A DNA stretch of 64,000 nt from Lachnospiraceae bacterium UBA7196. Lineage in GTDB: Bacteria > Bacillota > Clostridia > Lachnospirales > Lachnospiraceae. Below are positions 1-9,233 of the stretch, in pieces. The position numbers and the translations under genes are program-made. The DNA lies in assembly GCA_002490835.1 (NCBI GenBank), contig DKUU01000025.1, positions 1-64,000 of the forward strand, written 5' to 3'. The notes below the pieces were generated by a model. That model searched no databases, had not been told where the DNA came from, and worked only from the letters and a program-made list of their open reading frames with translations. Position 1 is the stretch's first letter. The number at the start of each line of letters is the position of its first letter.

Positions 1-43
1 TCCTACAAAAACTTTACCCTAGCTCTGCGATTCCTTATGGAAT

Positions 44-70
44 GAGAAAATTTGCTTCGCAAATTATCTC
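44..70. repeat. Short palindrome AATTTGC-TTC-GCAAATT
   Basis: Two 12-nt arms (44-55 and 59-70) are complementary except for one position and enclose a TTC loop. The element lies just past the 3' end of the fumarase beta gene. Its core AATTTGC-N3-GCAAATT recurs at 18574-18602, also at a gene end, so it may belong to a dispersed palindromic repeat family. No clear T-run makes it a standard terminator. Confidence 0.5.
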
Positions 71-112
71 ACGAGGATACTTCGCATCGTCGGCATGTAG
101 TAATCTACGCAG

Positions 113-664
113 TTAATTTGTACAATATTCTTGTACTGCGGTCTCATATAAATCCCGCCCTTCAGCATCGATTACTACGATTGCCGGGAAGTTTTCCACG
201 GTAAGTTTACGGATCGCTTCCGTTCCCAGATCATCATAGGCGATCACTTCAGACGCCTTGATAGAACCTGCCAGCAATGCGCCTGCGCCGCCCACAGCCG
301 CAAAATACACGGCGCCGTTTCTGACAATCGCATCCTTTACTGCCTGAGAGCGCTTTCCTTTGCCGACCATACCAATCAGCCCCAGATCCAAAAGTGCCGG
401 CGCATACTTATCCATGCGGCTTGCGGTGGTAGGGCCTGCGGAACCGATCGGCCTGCCCTCCCTTGCCGGAGAAGGACCCATATAATAGATTACGTTGCCC
501 TCCATCCCGATCGGCAATGCTTCTCCTTTTTCCAAGGCTTCCTGCATTCTCTTGTGCGCCGCGTCGCGCGCCGTATAGATCGTACCCGTGAGATAAACGT
601 AATCTCCCGCCCGCAATTCTTTCGCCGCCTCCTTATCAATAGGCGCTGTGATATGCCGCTCCAT
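113..664 (-). CDS. Class I fumarate hydratase, beta subunit (or L-tartrate dehydratase beta)
   Basis: 183-residue C-terminal (swivelling) domain subunit of the two-subunit Fe-S hydro-lyase that interconverts fumarate and malate. The family motif GPTTASRMDKY is present near the middle and the chain ends soon after the usual VIDAEGRDL segment. The frame stays open to 820, but the start is placed at 664 because a strong GGGGAGGAAGG site lies 9 nt upstream and because family members begin with a similar M-(x)n-TAP sequence. The alpha subunit is upstream on the same strand (977-1819), separated by 312 bp that look non-coding. Tartrate dehydratase cannot be excluded from sequence alone. Confidence 0.88.
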   Translation of the reverse strand: MERHITAPIDKEAAKELRAGDYVYLTGTIYTARDAAHKRMQEALEKGEALPIGMEGNVIYYMGPSPAREGRPIGSAGPTTASRMDKYAPALLDLGLIGMVGKGKRSQAVKDAIVRNGAVYFAAVGGAGALLAGSIKASEVIAYDDLGTEAIRKLTVENFPAIVVIDAEGRDLYETAVQEYCTN

Positions 665-976
665 CTTGTTAATCCTTCCTCCCCTCAACACAAATCCGAC
701 TGCACATCCAATCCCCGCCATTACTCCCAATCTCAAATAAGTCCTGCTTTGAAAGTGCATCCTTAAAACTTCTTCTGATAAAAAGTACAGATATTGTGTT
801 TTTCTGCTTTGAAACCACAATATATATAGTAGAAACGCAATTATCCAGCCTTCATTCGATGAGCCGTTATAATCGTATAACTATGAGCATTAACGGTAAT
901 TTTAATACCTTCAATCTCACAATACCAGTTTTTACCCTGCTTATAAATGACACAATTTTTGCACATTATTCTACTT
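665..976. other. Intergenic stretch between fumarase subunit genes
   Basis: 312 bp, AT-rich, between the alpha and beta fumarase genes. The short frames on both strands have no ribosome binding site or recognisable protein. A heptamer CTTTGAA occurs at about 750 and 808. No convincing promoter or terminator is visible. The gap is unusually long for a two-subunit enzyme whose genes are normally adjacent. Confidence 0.5.
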
Positions 977-1819
977 TTACAGTACCCTCACCGCATGTCT
1001 GTTCACATGACAGCAGATATTGACCGCCACAGGCAACCCTGCAATATGCGTGGGATAGGTTTCAATGTTGACCGCCAGCGCCGTCGTCGTGCCGCCCAGT
1101 CCCCCCGGCCCGATCCCCGTCCTATTTATCTTTACCAGCATTTCTTCTTCTAATTCTTTTATATAAGGAATGTTGGAATGCACATCCAGCGGCCTTGTAA
1201 GCGCGTGCTTTGCCATCAGCGCGCATTTCTCAAAAGTACCGCCGATGCCCACGCCCACTACCATCGGCGGGCAGGCATTTGGCCCCGCGTCCCGCACCGC
1301 CGTCAGGATCGCATCCTTTACACCTTCTATGCCGTCCGCCGGTTTCAACATAAAAACACGGCTCATGTTTTCGCTGCCAAAGCCCTTGGGCGCGACTGTG
1401 ATTTTCACTTTATCACCGGGTACAATCTCACAGTGCAGGACCGCCGGCGTGTTATCCTTCGTATTCTCCCGGATCAGCGGATCACCTACCACTGACTTGC
1501 GAAGATAGCCCTCCGTGTATCCCTGCCTCACGCCTTCGTTGACTGCATCAGTCAAATCCATGCCCGCAAAATGCACATCCTGACCAATTTCTAAAAAAAT
1601 CACCGCCATACCTGTATCCTGACAGATGGGGATCATGTCTCTCCCTGCAATCTCCAGATTATCCTGCAACTGCTCCAAAATCTGCTTCCCCAGCGGCGAA
1701 CCTTCTGCCTGCGCCGCCTGCGCTATCGCACACGCCATGTCCCCGGAGAGGAAATGGTTGGCCTCTATGCACATTTCTTTAATATTTCTGGTAATCTCTT
1801 CCGTCTCGATCGTTCTCAT
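977..1819 (-). CDS. Class I fumarate hydratase, alpha subunit
   Basis: 280-residue Fe-S cluster subunit of the class I (oxygen-sensitive) fumarase/tartrate dehydratase family. Three cysteine contexts expected for the 4Fe-4S cluster are visible: PICQDTG, NACPPMVVGVGIGGT and NICCHVNRHA. The length matches stand-alone alpha subunits. ATG at 1819 is preferred, with GAGAAAG about 7 nt upstream; an in-frame ATG at 1825 and a TTG at 1837 are alternatives. The gene follows the HIT gene directly: the upstream HIT stop at 1834 lies within 15 bp, so the two are probably co-transcribed. Together with the beta subunit it would serve the reductive or oxidative C4 branch of the TCA cycle. Confidence 0.9.
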   Translation of the reverse strand: MRTIETEEITRNIKEMCIEANHFLSGDMACAIAQAAQAEGSPLGKQILEQLQDNLEIAGRDMIPICQDTGMAVIFLEIGQDVHFAGMDLTDAVNEGVRQGYTEGYLRKSVVGDPLIRENTKDNTPAVLHCEIVPGDKVKITVAPKGFGSENMSRVFMLKPADGIEGVKDAILTAVRDAGPNACPPMVVGVGIGGTFEKCALMAKHALTRPLDVHSNIPYIKELEEEMLVKINRTGIGPGGLGGTTTALAVNIETYPTHIAGLPVAVNICCHVNRHAVRVL

Positions 1820-1833
1820 GTTCATTCTTTCTC

Positions 1834-2244
1834 TCAACCCACAAACTGCTCGCGAACCGCTTTCAATTCCTCCGGCGTTACCTCCTGCGGCTTCCAGCCA
1901 ATCTTTTGCCCGTCAGCATCGTACCGCGGAATCAAATGCAAATGAAAATGGAACACCGTCTGCCCTGCCAGATCGCCATTATTCTGTACCAGATTAATGC
2001 CTTCACATTTGAATTTTTCACGCATTTTAAATACCATTTTTTTCGCAAGTTTCATTACGTCGCCCGCCATTTCCTCCGGCAGTTCAAAGAAATCCCGATA
2101 ATGCTCCTTCGGCAGGATCAGCGCGTGTCCCTTAGTAGCCGGTCCCTGATCCAGAATCACACGAAACTGCTCATCTTCATATAAGGTCTCTGCGGGAACC
2201 TCTCCGTTTGCGATTCTGCAAAAAATACAATTATCCTGTCTCAT
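1834..2244 (-). CDS. HIT family nucleotide-binding protein (HINT-like)
   Basis: 136-residue cytosolic protein with the histidine triad HFHLHLIPRY near residues 97-106, which forms the catalytic site of HINT-type purine nucleoside phosphoramidases/hydrolases. CIFC near the N-terminus is the zinc-binding pair found in many bacterial members. ATG at 2244 has AAAGGGG upstream. It is the first gene of a probable three-gene run with the fumarase subunits. Substrate cannot be inferred. Confidence 0.92.
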   Translation of the reverse strand: MRQDNCIFCRIANGEVPAETLYEDEQFRVILDQGPATKGHALILPKEHYRDFFELPEEMAGDVMKLAKKMVFKMREKFKCEGINLVQNNGDLAGQTVFHFHLHLIPRYDADGQKIGWKPQEVTPEELKAVREQFVG

Positions 2245-2288
2245 GATATATTACCCCTTTCTGCCTAAAAAGCCTTCATTATTAAAAA

Positions 2289-3287
2289 TCATTCTTCTGA
2301 AAATTGCAATGCCTGATCCAAAGACCGCAGCACCTTAAAATCGCCCTTCATCTTCATATCACCCGCCATAAAAGACGTCTGAAAGCTCGTCCGTCCCGAA
2401 ACGATATCGGCAAAAGAAGCGCGATCCATCTGCATTTCCACATCAACGCGGCCGCCTTCCCCATAATAGCAGTCAAGGCTTGCGCCGTCAATTATGATCA
2501 TAAGAGGCTTTTTCTTCTCCTCGATCATCACCTTAAATCCCGCCGCAAACCCCGGCTGGGGAACGAAATGCTGCCTGATCTCCTCCACAAATTCGGAAGT
2601 GTCTTCCTTTTCGCTGCTGCCCATCATATCCCGGAAAAGGCTTGCAAGCTCCTGTATATCCGCTTTCTGCCGCTGCACGTACGTATCGTCCGAGACATAT
2701 TGCGAGAGCTGTTCAGACTCCTGCGGCGTGAAATTGATGCTTTTCGTAATCGCCACCTTCTGCTTCACCGCCTGATTGCTGGCCGGCAGACAAGGCATCT
2801 TCTGGTTAATCGTACGGTAAAGATTCTCCGCATTTTTTTCAATAATCCGAATATAATCTCCGTTTTCTTCTAAAAGTGAAGTGTCCGCAATATAGCCGCA
2901 AAGCCCGCTGCAGGGAAGGCCGCCCAAGATTTCCCAAGCCGTAGCAAGCTGCAGCTTTCCTTCCTGCTCTCCGTATGTGGTTGACATAACTATCGGGCAC
3001 ATATAGATCCTGCTGATCCTCTCCTTATCGCCATAAAGCCAGCAGGCGTCCAAAAACTGCTGCATATAACCGCCGATACCGTACCACTCGATCGTCGTTG
3101 CAAGGATCACACCGTCCGCGCTTTTTAATGTCTGCGGCAAGGTCGGGATGCTGTTTTTCTGCTCATAAAGATGGAAGACCTCCACCGTCACGCGCAGCTC
3201 CTCCAGCACTTCCTTCATCTTTTTTAAGACAAAGAGCGTCGGATCGTCCATCAATCCTCTTCCACCATAGTAAATATTAATCTGCAT
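2289..3287 (-). CDS. Flavodoxin-like oxidoreductase fused to an SCP2-like domain
   Basis: 332 residues. The N-terminal ~180 residues look like an NAD(P)H-dependent flavodoxin/quinone-oxidoreductase fold: a beta strand INIYYGG, then GVILATTIEWYG and FLDACWLYG resembling the flavin-site loops of that family. The C-terminal ~110 residues resemble the SCP2 sterol-carrier fold, a hydrophobic ligand pocket domain (motif MAGDMKMKGDF). The start is ATG at 3287 with AAAGGA 9 nt upstream; an in-frame TTG at 3296 is too close to that site. A redox partner or lipid ligand is not identifiable. The rhomboid gene ends 26 bp upstream, so the two genes may form one unit. Confidence 0.75.
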   Translation of the reverse strand: MQINIYYGGRGLMDDPTLFVLKKMKEVLEELRVTVEVFHLYEQKNSIPTLPQTLKSADGVILATTIEWYGIGGYMQQFLDACWLYGDKERISRIYMCPIVMSTTYGEQEGKLQLATAWEILGGLPCSGLCGYIADTSLLEENGDYIRIIEKNAENLYRTINQKMPCLPASNQAVKQKVAITKSINFTPQESEQLSQYVSDDTYVQRQKADIQELASLFRDMMGSSEKEDTSEFVEEIRQHFVPQPGFAAGFKVMIEEKKKPLMIIIDGASLDCYYGEGGRVDVEMQMDRASFADIVSGRTSFQTSFMAGDMKMKGDFKVLRSLDQALQFSEE

Positions 3288-3313
3288 ATGATCCAATCCT
3301 TTCTCATCCGTAG

Positions 3314-4351
3314 TCAGAAAGATTCCGCTTTATTCCATTTCTTAGCCGCCGCAACAATCGCCGCCGTAAAAAAGCCCATCAGGACCCCGCCCACATGGGC
3401 GGCATTGTTTACCCCCACACTGGTAAACCCGCAGTATAGGGAAAAGGCAATCGCAAACGCCACCCTTCCCGCCGTCATAGTGGAAAGTCTTCCCCGGTGC
3501 AGCATCACCAGAAGCAAAAGCGCGCCTTCCACGCCGAATACCGCGCCGCTGGCTCCTACCGAACTGCCGAAATTTCCCGTCATAAGCTCATAGCCCGCAG
3601 AAAAGATGTTGCCCGCAAGCCCGGAAAGCAGATAAAGCACGGCATACGGAAACGGCCCAAACTCACGCTCCACCATCGCTCCCACATAGTACAAGACGAT
3701 CATGTTGCTGAAAAGATGCTGCACGCTTCCATGCAGGAACATACTGGTAAACAGGCGGTGGACCTCGCCCCGCAGAAGTTCCGTCACACCAAAGGCACCC
3801 TTATTATATAACAAATCTCCTGTAAATGTACATATCAGAAATACGATCACATTGACTGCCACCAAAGAAATACTGACCGGCGCCAGCGATTGCAATTTTT
3901 CTTTTATTTCATTCTCATCTGCCGCCGTCCCCGTAATCTCCTTTGACACTGCAAACAGGTACTCTTCCAGAATCCCCTTCCAACCATAAAAATCCGCAGT
4001 CTGCGTCTCATGCACGATCAATCGGAAAGCTCTCGCGTCAATGATCCAGCAAAAAGTATCCTGCTCGCACAGCCGTCTTGCCTTTTCCGTATCCTCACAT
4101 AAAATCAGCGTCATCACGTGAATCTCCGGCTCGCCCCGCAGGCTGAAAAACTCTGCAATTTTTTCCTTCAAATGCGCATACTGATCTCCCGAAATATAGA
4201 GGCCCTGCCGGTAATCGATCACATGAAGCACATTGATTCCCTGCACTTCCCGGTGGCAGTAAAAATTAAATTCCGGAAGGTTCGACGGAAGCTTATCATA
4301 ACCCTGCATCAAAAACAACTCTTCCAATCGGTTCAACGTTAAAATATCCAT
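3314..4351 (-). CDS. Rhomboid family intramembrane serine protease
   Basis: 345 residues. A soluble N-terminal domain (about 1-160) precedes a six-helix rhomboid domain. Catalytic Ser sits in GASGAVFG and catalytic His in NAAHVGG; HLFSNM and the EREFGP segment are also typical. It cleaves transmembrane segments of membrane proteins in the bilayer. The N-terminal extension, not part of the catalytic core, is common in Firmicutes homologues and of unknown role. Possible downstream partner is the flavodoxin-SCP2 gene. Confidence 0.92.
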   Translation of the reverse strand: MDILTLNRLEELFLMQGYDKLPSNLPEFNFYCHREVQGINVLHVIDYRQGLYISGDQYAHLKEKIAEFFSLRGEPEIHVMTLILCEDTEKARRLCEQDTFCWIIDARAFRLIVHETQTADFYGWKGILEEYLFAVSKEITGTAADENEIKEKLQSLAPVSISLVAVNVIVFLICTFTGDLLYNKGAFGVTELLRGEVHRLFTSMFLHGSVQHLFSNMIVLYYVGAMVEREFGPFPYAVLYLLSGLAGNIFSAGYELMTGNFGSSVGASGAVFGVEGALLLLVMLHRGRLSTMTAGRVAFAIAFSLYCGFTSVGVNNAAHVGGVLMGFFTAAIVAAAKKWNKAESF

Positions 4352-4549
4352 GAGTAGAGAGTATCATTTTCGCTGGGGGATGTCAAACAGGAAAGGCCCG
4401 TTGTTTATTTGTTGTGATTTATATCGTATAATGATTTTTACATAATATCTATATCATAGATGGAGCGGTTTGCGTATCCGACACAAATTCGTTTCTGCAA
4501 ATTCCTGCCGGGACGAGGTAAAAATATATGCAAAAAAGAAGCATAGATC

Positions 4550-4578
4550 GCCAGTCGTTTGCAGCAAACTGTACTGGC
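4550..4578 (+). promoter_or_regulatory. Hairpin immediately upstream of the regulator's ribosome binding site
   Basis: GCCAGT (4550-4555) pairs with ACTGGC (4573-4578), and the interior GTTTGC/GCAAAC pairs again, giving a compact stem. The GGAGG of the next gene starts 3 nt after it (4581-4585). This placement could tune translation or mRNA stability of the two-component operon. Confidence 0.45.
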
Positions 4579-4591
4579 ATGGAGGATAAAA

Positions 4592-5275
4592 ATGGCCTGC
4601 AGGATTTTGATCATTGACGACGACATTGAACTTTTAAAAATGCTGAAAAAATATTTTACATTAAACGCCGCAGATCAGTATGAGATCATCACGGCACAAA
4701 ACGGCATGGAAGGTATAGACAAAATAAACGCACAGCCCGACCTTATCCTATTAGATATCAATATGCCGAAAATCGACGGGATCGAAGTCTGCCAAAAGAT
4801 ACGGGAGCAAGTGAACTGCCCTATTATCTTTCTGACCGCGCGAGTGGAAGAACAGGACATTGTAAATGGACTCTCCGCGGGCGGTGACGATTATATTCTA
4901 AAGCCGTTCCGCTTAAAAGAACTGGAGGCAAGGATCGCGGCGCACCTAAAACGGGAAGTGCGGCGCAGCCATAAAACCAACTGCCGCTTTCAGGGCGAAT
5001 TATCTATTGATTATGCCGCAAAGACCGTACAGATTCAGGAAAACACGCTTGAACTGACAAGGCTGGAATATGAGATCCTTGCCTTTTTATCCATGCACCC
5101 GGGCATGGTTTTTGATAAAGAAAGAATCTATGAGAGAGTCTGCGGATTCGATGCGGAAGGCGACAGCCGCGTGGTCACGGAATTGATCCGCCGCATCAGA
5201 AATAAACTGCAGCAGTATACGCAGACGGAATATATCGAAACCGTATGGGGGATGGGTTACCGATGGACAAAATAA
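4592..5275 (+). CDS. OmpR/PhoB-family response regulator
   Basis: 227 residues. Receiver domain with acidic pocket DDD at residues 9-11, phosphoacceptor Asp55 (LLDINMP), the Thr of FLTAR and Lys of ILKPF; then a winged-helix DNA-binding domain ending in VWGMGYRW. ATG at 4592 is chosen because GGAGG lies 7 nt upstream. It overlaps the kinase gene by 13 bp and sits at the head of an operon with ABC transporter genes, so it probably controls that transporter in response to an envelope signal. Confidence 0.95.
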   Translation: MACRILIIDDDIELLKMLKKYFTLNAADQYEIITAQNGMEGIDKINAQPDLILLDINMPKIDGIEVCQKIREQVNCPIIFLTARVEEQDIVNGLSAGGDDYILKPFRLKELEARIAAHLKREVRRSHKTNCRFQGELSIDYAAKTVQIQENTLELTRLEYEILAFLSMHPGMVFDKERIYERVCGFDAEGDSRVVTELIRRIRNKLQQYTQTEYIETVWGMGYRWTK

Positions 5276-6441
5276 AAAATCTTTCCTTAAAGAAAACACT
5301 TCTTTTTTATATGGCGATTGCTCTGTTTTGCAGTTTCCTTCTTTCGGCAGTGATCAACAGGGGAGCCTCTCGCGCACAGCTGCATGTTTGGTGGCGTTAT
5401 GTGGATCAGGAAGCTTATTATGAAGCCGCCAAAAGAGGTCCCCTATATGTTCCTGATATTCCCAGACCACAGGAATATGAAATGACATCTTCTGATTATT
5501 TTGTATCGGAAGTCTGCGATTTTTTACAGACCTATACGGTATTGGTCCTGTCGATAGCGGGAAGCTGTGCAGCGGTTTTTTTCTTTTATCGGCACAAGTT
5601 AAAAAAACCGATCAGCGAGCTGGCGTCAGCGTCACAAAAGATTGCCGAAAACCAACTGGACTTTCACCTTACTTATGAAAATAAAGACGAGATGGGCGTA
5701 CTCTGCAAAGAATTTGAAACGATGCGCGGACAGCTTGCCGAAAACAATCGTAAGTTATGGCAGACCATTGAAGAAGAAAAACTGCTGCGGGCAGCGATCG
5801 CGCACGATATCCGCTCTCCTTTATCGGTTTTAAAAGGATATCAGGAAATGCTGACTGCCTATCTACCAAAAGCGGACATGGATTTGGAACAGGCAATGGA
5901 AATGTTATCCGAAAGCAGCCGTCAGATCGAGCGCATGGATGCTTTTGTGGAGACCATGCGGAAGCTTAACAGTTTGGAAAGTCGGGAGCCTGTTGCCGCA
6001 GACATTTCCGCAGCAGCGCTAGAGGCGGATATCCGCGCGGAACTTGCCATTTTAGAAAAGGAATATGGAAAGCACTCCGTTTTACAAACATCCGCATCCG
6101 AAAATCCTTTTTACGGAGATAAAGAAATCATTCTGGAAGTCACGGAAAACCTTTTATCCAATGCCTTTCGCTGCGGGAAGCAGCAGATTGCCGTCATGCT
6201 AAAAATGGAATATGACGAGCTGCGCGTCTGCGTCAGGGACGACGGTGAAGGCTTTTTGGAAGACGCGGAAACACTCACAAAAGCCTTTCATGGAAAGAAT
6301 ATCAAAGACAGCTTAAAACACGCCGGGATCGGTATGTATATCAGCAGACTTTACTGTGAAAAACATGGCGGAAAACTGATTCTGGAAAATGAAGAACAGG
6401 GCGGGGCTGTAGTGACCGCGATATTTCGTCGGATCTCATAA
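5263..6441 (+). CDS. Sensor histidine kinase
   Basis: 392-residue membrane kinase. TM1 spans about residues 10-31, a ~60-residue extracytoplasmic region follows, then TM2, a HAMP-like segment (KKPISELA) and a HisKA domain with the phospho-His in AHDIRSPLSVLKGY. The ATPase domain shows the N box TENLLSNAF, G1 DDGEGF and G2 GIGMY. The start at 5263 has a GGGGGATGG site; the gene overlaps the regulator stop. Cognate partner is the preceding response regulator. Confidence 0.93.
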   Translation: MDKIKNLSLKKTLLFYMAIALFCSFLLSAVINRGASRAQLHVWWRYVDQEAYYEAAKRGPLYVPDIPRPQEYEMTSSDYFVSEVCDFLQTYTVLVLSIAGSCAAVFFFYRHKLKKPISELASASQKIAENQLDFHLTYENKDEMGVLCKEFETMRGQLAENNRKLWQTIEEEKLLRAAIAHDIRSPLSVLKGYQEMLTAYLPKADMDLEQAMEMLSESSRQIERMDAFVETMRKLNSLESREPVAADISAAALEADIRAELAILEKEYGKHSVLQTSASENPFYGDKEIILEVTENLLSNAFRCGKQQIAVMLKMEYDELRVCVRDDGEGFLEDAETLTKAFHGKNIKDSLKHAGIGMYISRLYCEKHGGKLILENEEQGGAVVTAIFRRIS

Positions 6442-6463
6442 AGAATCCGACGATTTTCTTTTT
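6427..6463 (+). terminator. Hairpin plus T-rich tail at the kinase 3' end (attenuator?)
   Basis: CGTCGGAT and ATCCGACG, with extra pairing of flanking bases, form a stem whose left arm contains the last kinase codons; TTTTCTTTTTCTC follows. It could terminate or attenuate between the two-component genes and the ABC genes, letting the two halves be expressed at different levels. Confidence 0.6.
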
Positions 6464-6535
6464 CTCAAATTCTATCTTCATTGTCTTTCTATTGTGATTC
6501 CCCTTTTATGATGGATGCAAAGGAGGAATTGCAAT

Positions 6536-7600
6536 ATGTGGTCGATTATAAAAAGAGAAGTGCGCAATTACTGTAAAAACCCTCTGTATTGGATCGGCAT
6601 CGTCATTATTTTTGTGATGATTTTTCCATGTGTAAGCCCCTATCTGCATACCCATTATCTCGCTAAAGGAGAAACCGTCGAAAACGATTATCCGGAAACC
6701 TTTCGCAACGGGGACATCTATGAGGGCTATGTGCCTACGGAGAAAACGGAACGGCGGGAGCTCTGGGAAGAACAGATTCGGGAAATCCTACGCACTGATC
6801 TTGAAAAGAACGCTGTCGAAGCGGAAGCCATCATTGCGGAAATACGAAAAATGGATATGAAGACGGCGTGTGATCATTTGGAAAACTACAACTTTTTCAG
6901 CGCTTATTATTACTATGTTAATACCGCCTATCGCAAAGGAACGTCTGCGGAAATCAATGCTTATATCGCCGCCAAATTAAAAGAAAAGCCGTTTTCCTAT
7001 TACTTTTCCAAAAAATTTGCAGACTTCGCGGGACTGCATATGGGATTTTTCGCGGCGCTCCTATTGTCCGTTTTGTATTTGCAGGATACCAGAAAAAATA
7101 CTTACGAACTGCTCCACACAAAGCCTGTCCGCGCAAGAACCTATCTTTTGGGAAAAGTGGGCGGCGGCTTTGCCGTCTGTCTGATCGCGCTTGCCATCTT
7201 AAATCTGGGGTACTGGCTCCTGTGTCTGCTCATAACAAAGGCGCAGGGCTTTACGGTGAGATTAACGGACTTTCTGATAGCGACCTGTCTCTATATCCTG
7301 CCAAATATGCTGATGATCGTATGTATTTACAGCCTGATCTCACTGCTGTTCAAAAGTCCGCTGCCCACGGTGCCGCTGCTGCTCCTTTATATCACCTATT
7401 CCAATATGGGGGCTTATCGCAAGGACGGGGTTTACGGCTATTACGGCAGGCCGCTTGCCATCATGGTACGGTTTCCGGGGCCATTTTTTGACACCACGCC
7501 CCCGCCGATGGTCTTAATGAATCAGGTATTTTTGATTCTGGCGTCTGTTGTGATTTTGATACTGGCTATCCTTTTATGGAAGAAACGGAGAGTGTCATGA
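6536..7600 (+). CDS. ABC-2 type membrane permease subunit
   Basis: 354 residues. One N-terminal TM (about 17-37), a ~130-residue soluble charged region, then a cluster of about five TM segments in the C-terminal half and a final TM ending in WKKRR. The pattern fits ABC-2/bacteriocin-type exporter permeases. ATG at 6536 follows AAGGAGG by 8 nt. The gene overlaps the next by 4 bp (ATGA), so the two permeases are translationally coupled. Substrate unknown; location behind a two-component system suggests drug or peptide export. Confidence 0.75.
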   Translation: MWSIIKREVRNYCKNPLYWIGIVIIFVMIFPCVSPYLHTHYLAKGETVENDYPETFRNGDIYEGYVPTEKTERRELWEEQIREILRTDLEKNAVEAEAIIAEIRKMDMKTACDHLENYNFFSAYYYYVNTAYRKGTSAEINAYIAAKLKEKPFSYYFSKKFADFAGLHMGFFAALLLSVLYLQDTRKNTYELLHTKPVRARTYLLGKVGGGFAVCLIALAILNLGYWLLCLLITKAQGFTVRLTDFLIATCLYILPNMLMIVCIYSLISLLFKSPLPTVPLLLLYITYSNMGAYRKDGVYGYYGRPLAIMVRFPGPFFDTTPPPMVLMNQVFLILASVVILILAILLWKKRRVS

Positions 7601-8256
7601 AAAAAGAATGTAAGATATCCCTGCCATTTTATAAGATTGCCTACGCGGTCTGCTTTGTGATCCTTCTCAGTCTGATCAGGGGCGTGTATGTCAGCCGTGA
7701 AGTTGGCATTGCCTTAGAGCCGCAGATTGCCCTCCTTGCCGCAGCCTTCTGTGCGGATACCTATGTGGTGGAAATTATTGCCAAGCGTTCAGAAGTCTGG
7801 CGGCTATATCCGCCAAAAAAGAAACTGCTTGCAATCTACACACGGCTGTTTTTGCAGATATCATTTCTATTTTTGCTCGCAGCGGCAGGATACGGATTGT
7901 TTTTCCTGTTTCAAAAACCAGCTTTTTCCGCAAATGCCGATTATGAAGCCGCACAGTTTTTCGTGTTCCTTGCAAGCGTGCTGATCACGATCGCTTTCTG
8001 GGGCATTTTGGCAAACACCCTCGCCTGTATTTTTCGCAATATGTGGTTTGCAATCGGTGCCTGCCTGCTCTTATGGATTTTGACAAACGCAAGCCTGGGC
8101 GTTCGTTATCTGGGAAAATGGAATGTGTTTTCTTACACGTTCAGAGAAATAAATGGCAACGGCGATTTAAGCTGGCTGTGCGGAAAAGTTGTCTGCATTA
8201 TTCTTACGGTTGCGGCGTTTGCCGCGCTTCCTAAAATTATGAAAAAAAGTAGATAA
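7597..8256 (+). CDS. Membrane protein, second ABC transporter permease subunit
   Basis: 219 residues with about six predicted TM segments and no soluble domain. It is coupled by ATGA to the preceding permease and followed 79 bp later by the ATPase gene, so it is probably the second transmembrane half of the same exporter. ACGGAGAG precedes the ATG at 7597. No family name can be given with confidence. Confidence 0.7.
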   Translation: MKKECKISLPFYKIAYAVCFVILLSLIRGVYVSREVGIALEPQIALLAAAFCADTYVVEIIAKRSEVWRLYPPKKKLLAIYTRLFLQISFLFLLAAAGYGLFFLFQKPAFSANADYEAAQFFVFLASVLITIAFWGILANTLACIFRNMWFAIGACLLLWILTNASLGVRYLGKWNVFSYTFREINGNGDLSWLCGKVVCIILTVAAFAALPKIMKKSR

Positions 8257-8335
8257 CGCGCAGGAGTGCAAAAAGAATAACATAATAATTCGCAAATATA
8301 ACAGGCAAATGCTTATCAGAAAAAAGGAGAGAATC

Positions 8336-9211
8336 ATGGGAATCAAAATAAAAGACTTAACGGTAACTTTCAAAAATCGTGTAACCGCGATCCGTCATGC
8401 CAATCTGGAAATCCCAAAAGGCATTTACGGGCTGTTAGGAGAAAACGGTGCGGGAAAAACAACGCTGATGCGGGTACTTACGACGGTGCTCACCCCCACC
8501 AGCGGCACCGTAACTTTAGACGGCATTTCTTACAGCGAAGAAAATTATCAAAAAATACAGCGCAAGATCGGCTATCTGCCGCAGGAGATCGACCTGTACC
8601 CCAATTTAACGGTACAGGAGTGTCTGGAATATATGGGAAGTCTATCAGCTGTTCCCAAACAGCTTTGCAGGGAGCGCATCCGCACTCTTTTGGAAAAAAC
8701 CAGCCTCACAGAGCACCGCAAAAAGAAAATCAGACAGTTGTCCGGCGGCATGAAACGGCGGGTGGGGTTAATTCAAGCACTCTTAAACGAGCCCGAATTT
8801 TTGATCGTTGATGAACCGACAACGGGACTGGATCCGGAAGAGCGCATCCGCATCCGTAATCTGTTGGTGGATTTTTCGGAGGGGCGCACCGTTTTGTTTT
8901 CGACGCATGTGGTGGAGGATCTGGCGGCGACCTGTAACCAGCTTGCCGTCATGAAAAAGGGGGAATTTCTTTATGCGGGAAGCATGAAAGATTTGCTGGA
9001 GCAGGCAAACGGGCATGTCTGGACCTGCAAGGCTTCGGATGAGAGCACTGCGCGAAAGCTGGAACAAAAATACCACGTTTCTTCCAAACAGTATGTGGGA
9101 AACGAATTGCAGTTACGACTGATCAGCGAACTGCCGCCACAGGTGGACTGTAACATTTGCGAGGCAACGCTTGAGGATGCTTATATCTATATTGCAAACA
9201 AAGAAAACTAA
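8336..9211 (+). CDS. ABC transporter ATP-binding protein
   Basis: 291 residues. Walker A GENGAGKTT, Q-loop YLPQE, signature LSGGMKRR, Walker B FLIVDEPT and the switch His in FSTHVVED are all present in the first ~210 residues; a ~75-residue C-terminal tail follows, as in ABC-2 exporters. AAGGAGAG lies before ATG at 8336; an upstream in-frame ATG at 8309 lacks a good site. It energises the two preceding permeases. Confidence 0.94.
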   Translation: MGIKIKDLTVTFKNRVTAIRHANLEIPKGIYGLLGENGAGKTTLMRVLTTVLTPTSGTVTLDGISYSEENYQKIQRKIGYLPQEIDLYPNLTVQECLEYMGSLSAVPKQLCRERIRTLLEKTSLTEHRKKKIRQLSGGMKRRVGLIQALLNEPEFLIVDEPTTGLDPEERIRIRNLLVDFSEGRTVLFSTHVVEDLAATCNQLAVMKKGEFLYAGSMKDLLEQANGHVWTCKASDESTARKLEQKYHVSSKQYVGNELQLRLISELPPQVDCNICEATLEDAYIYIANKEN

Positions 9212-9233
9212 TACTATAATCAGGAGCGGCAAA

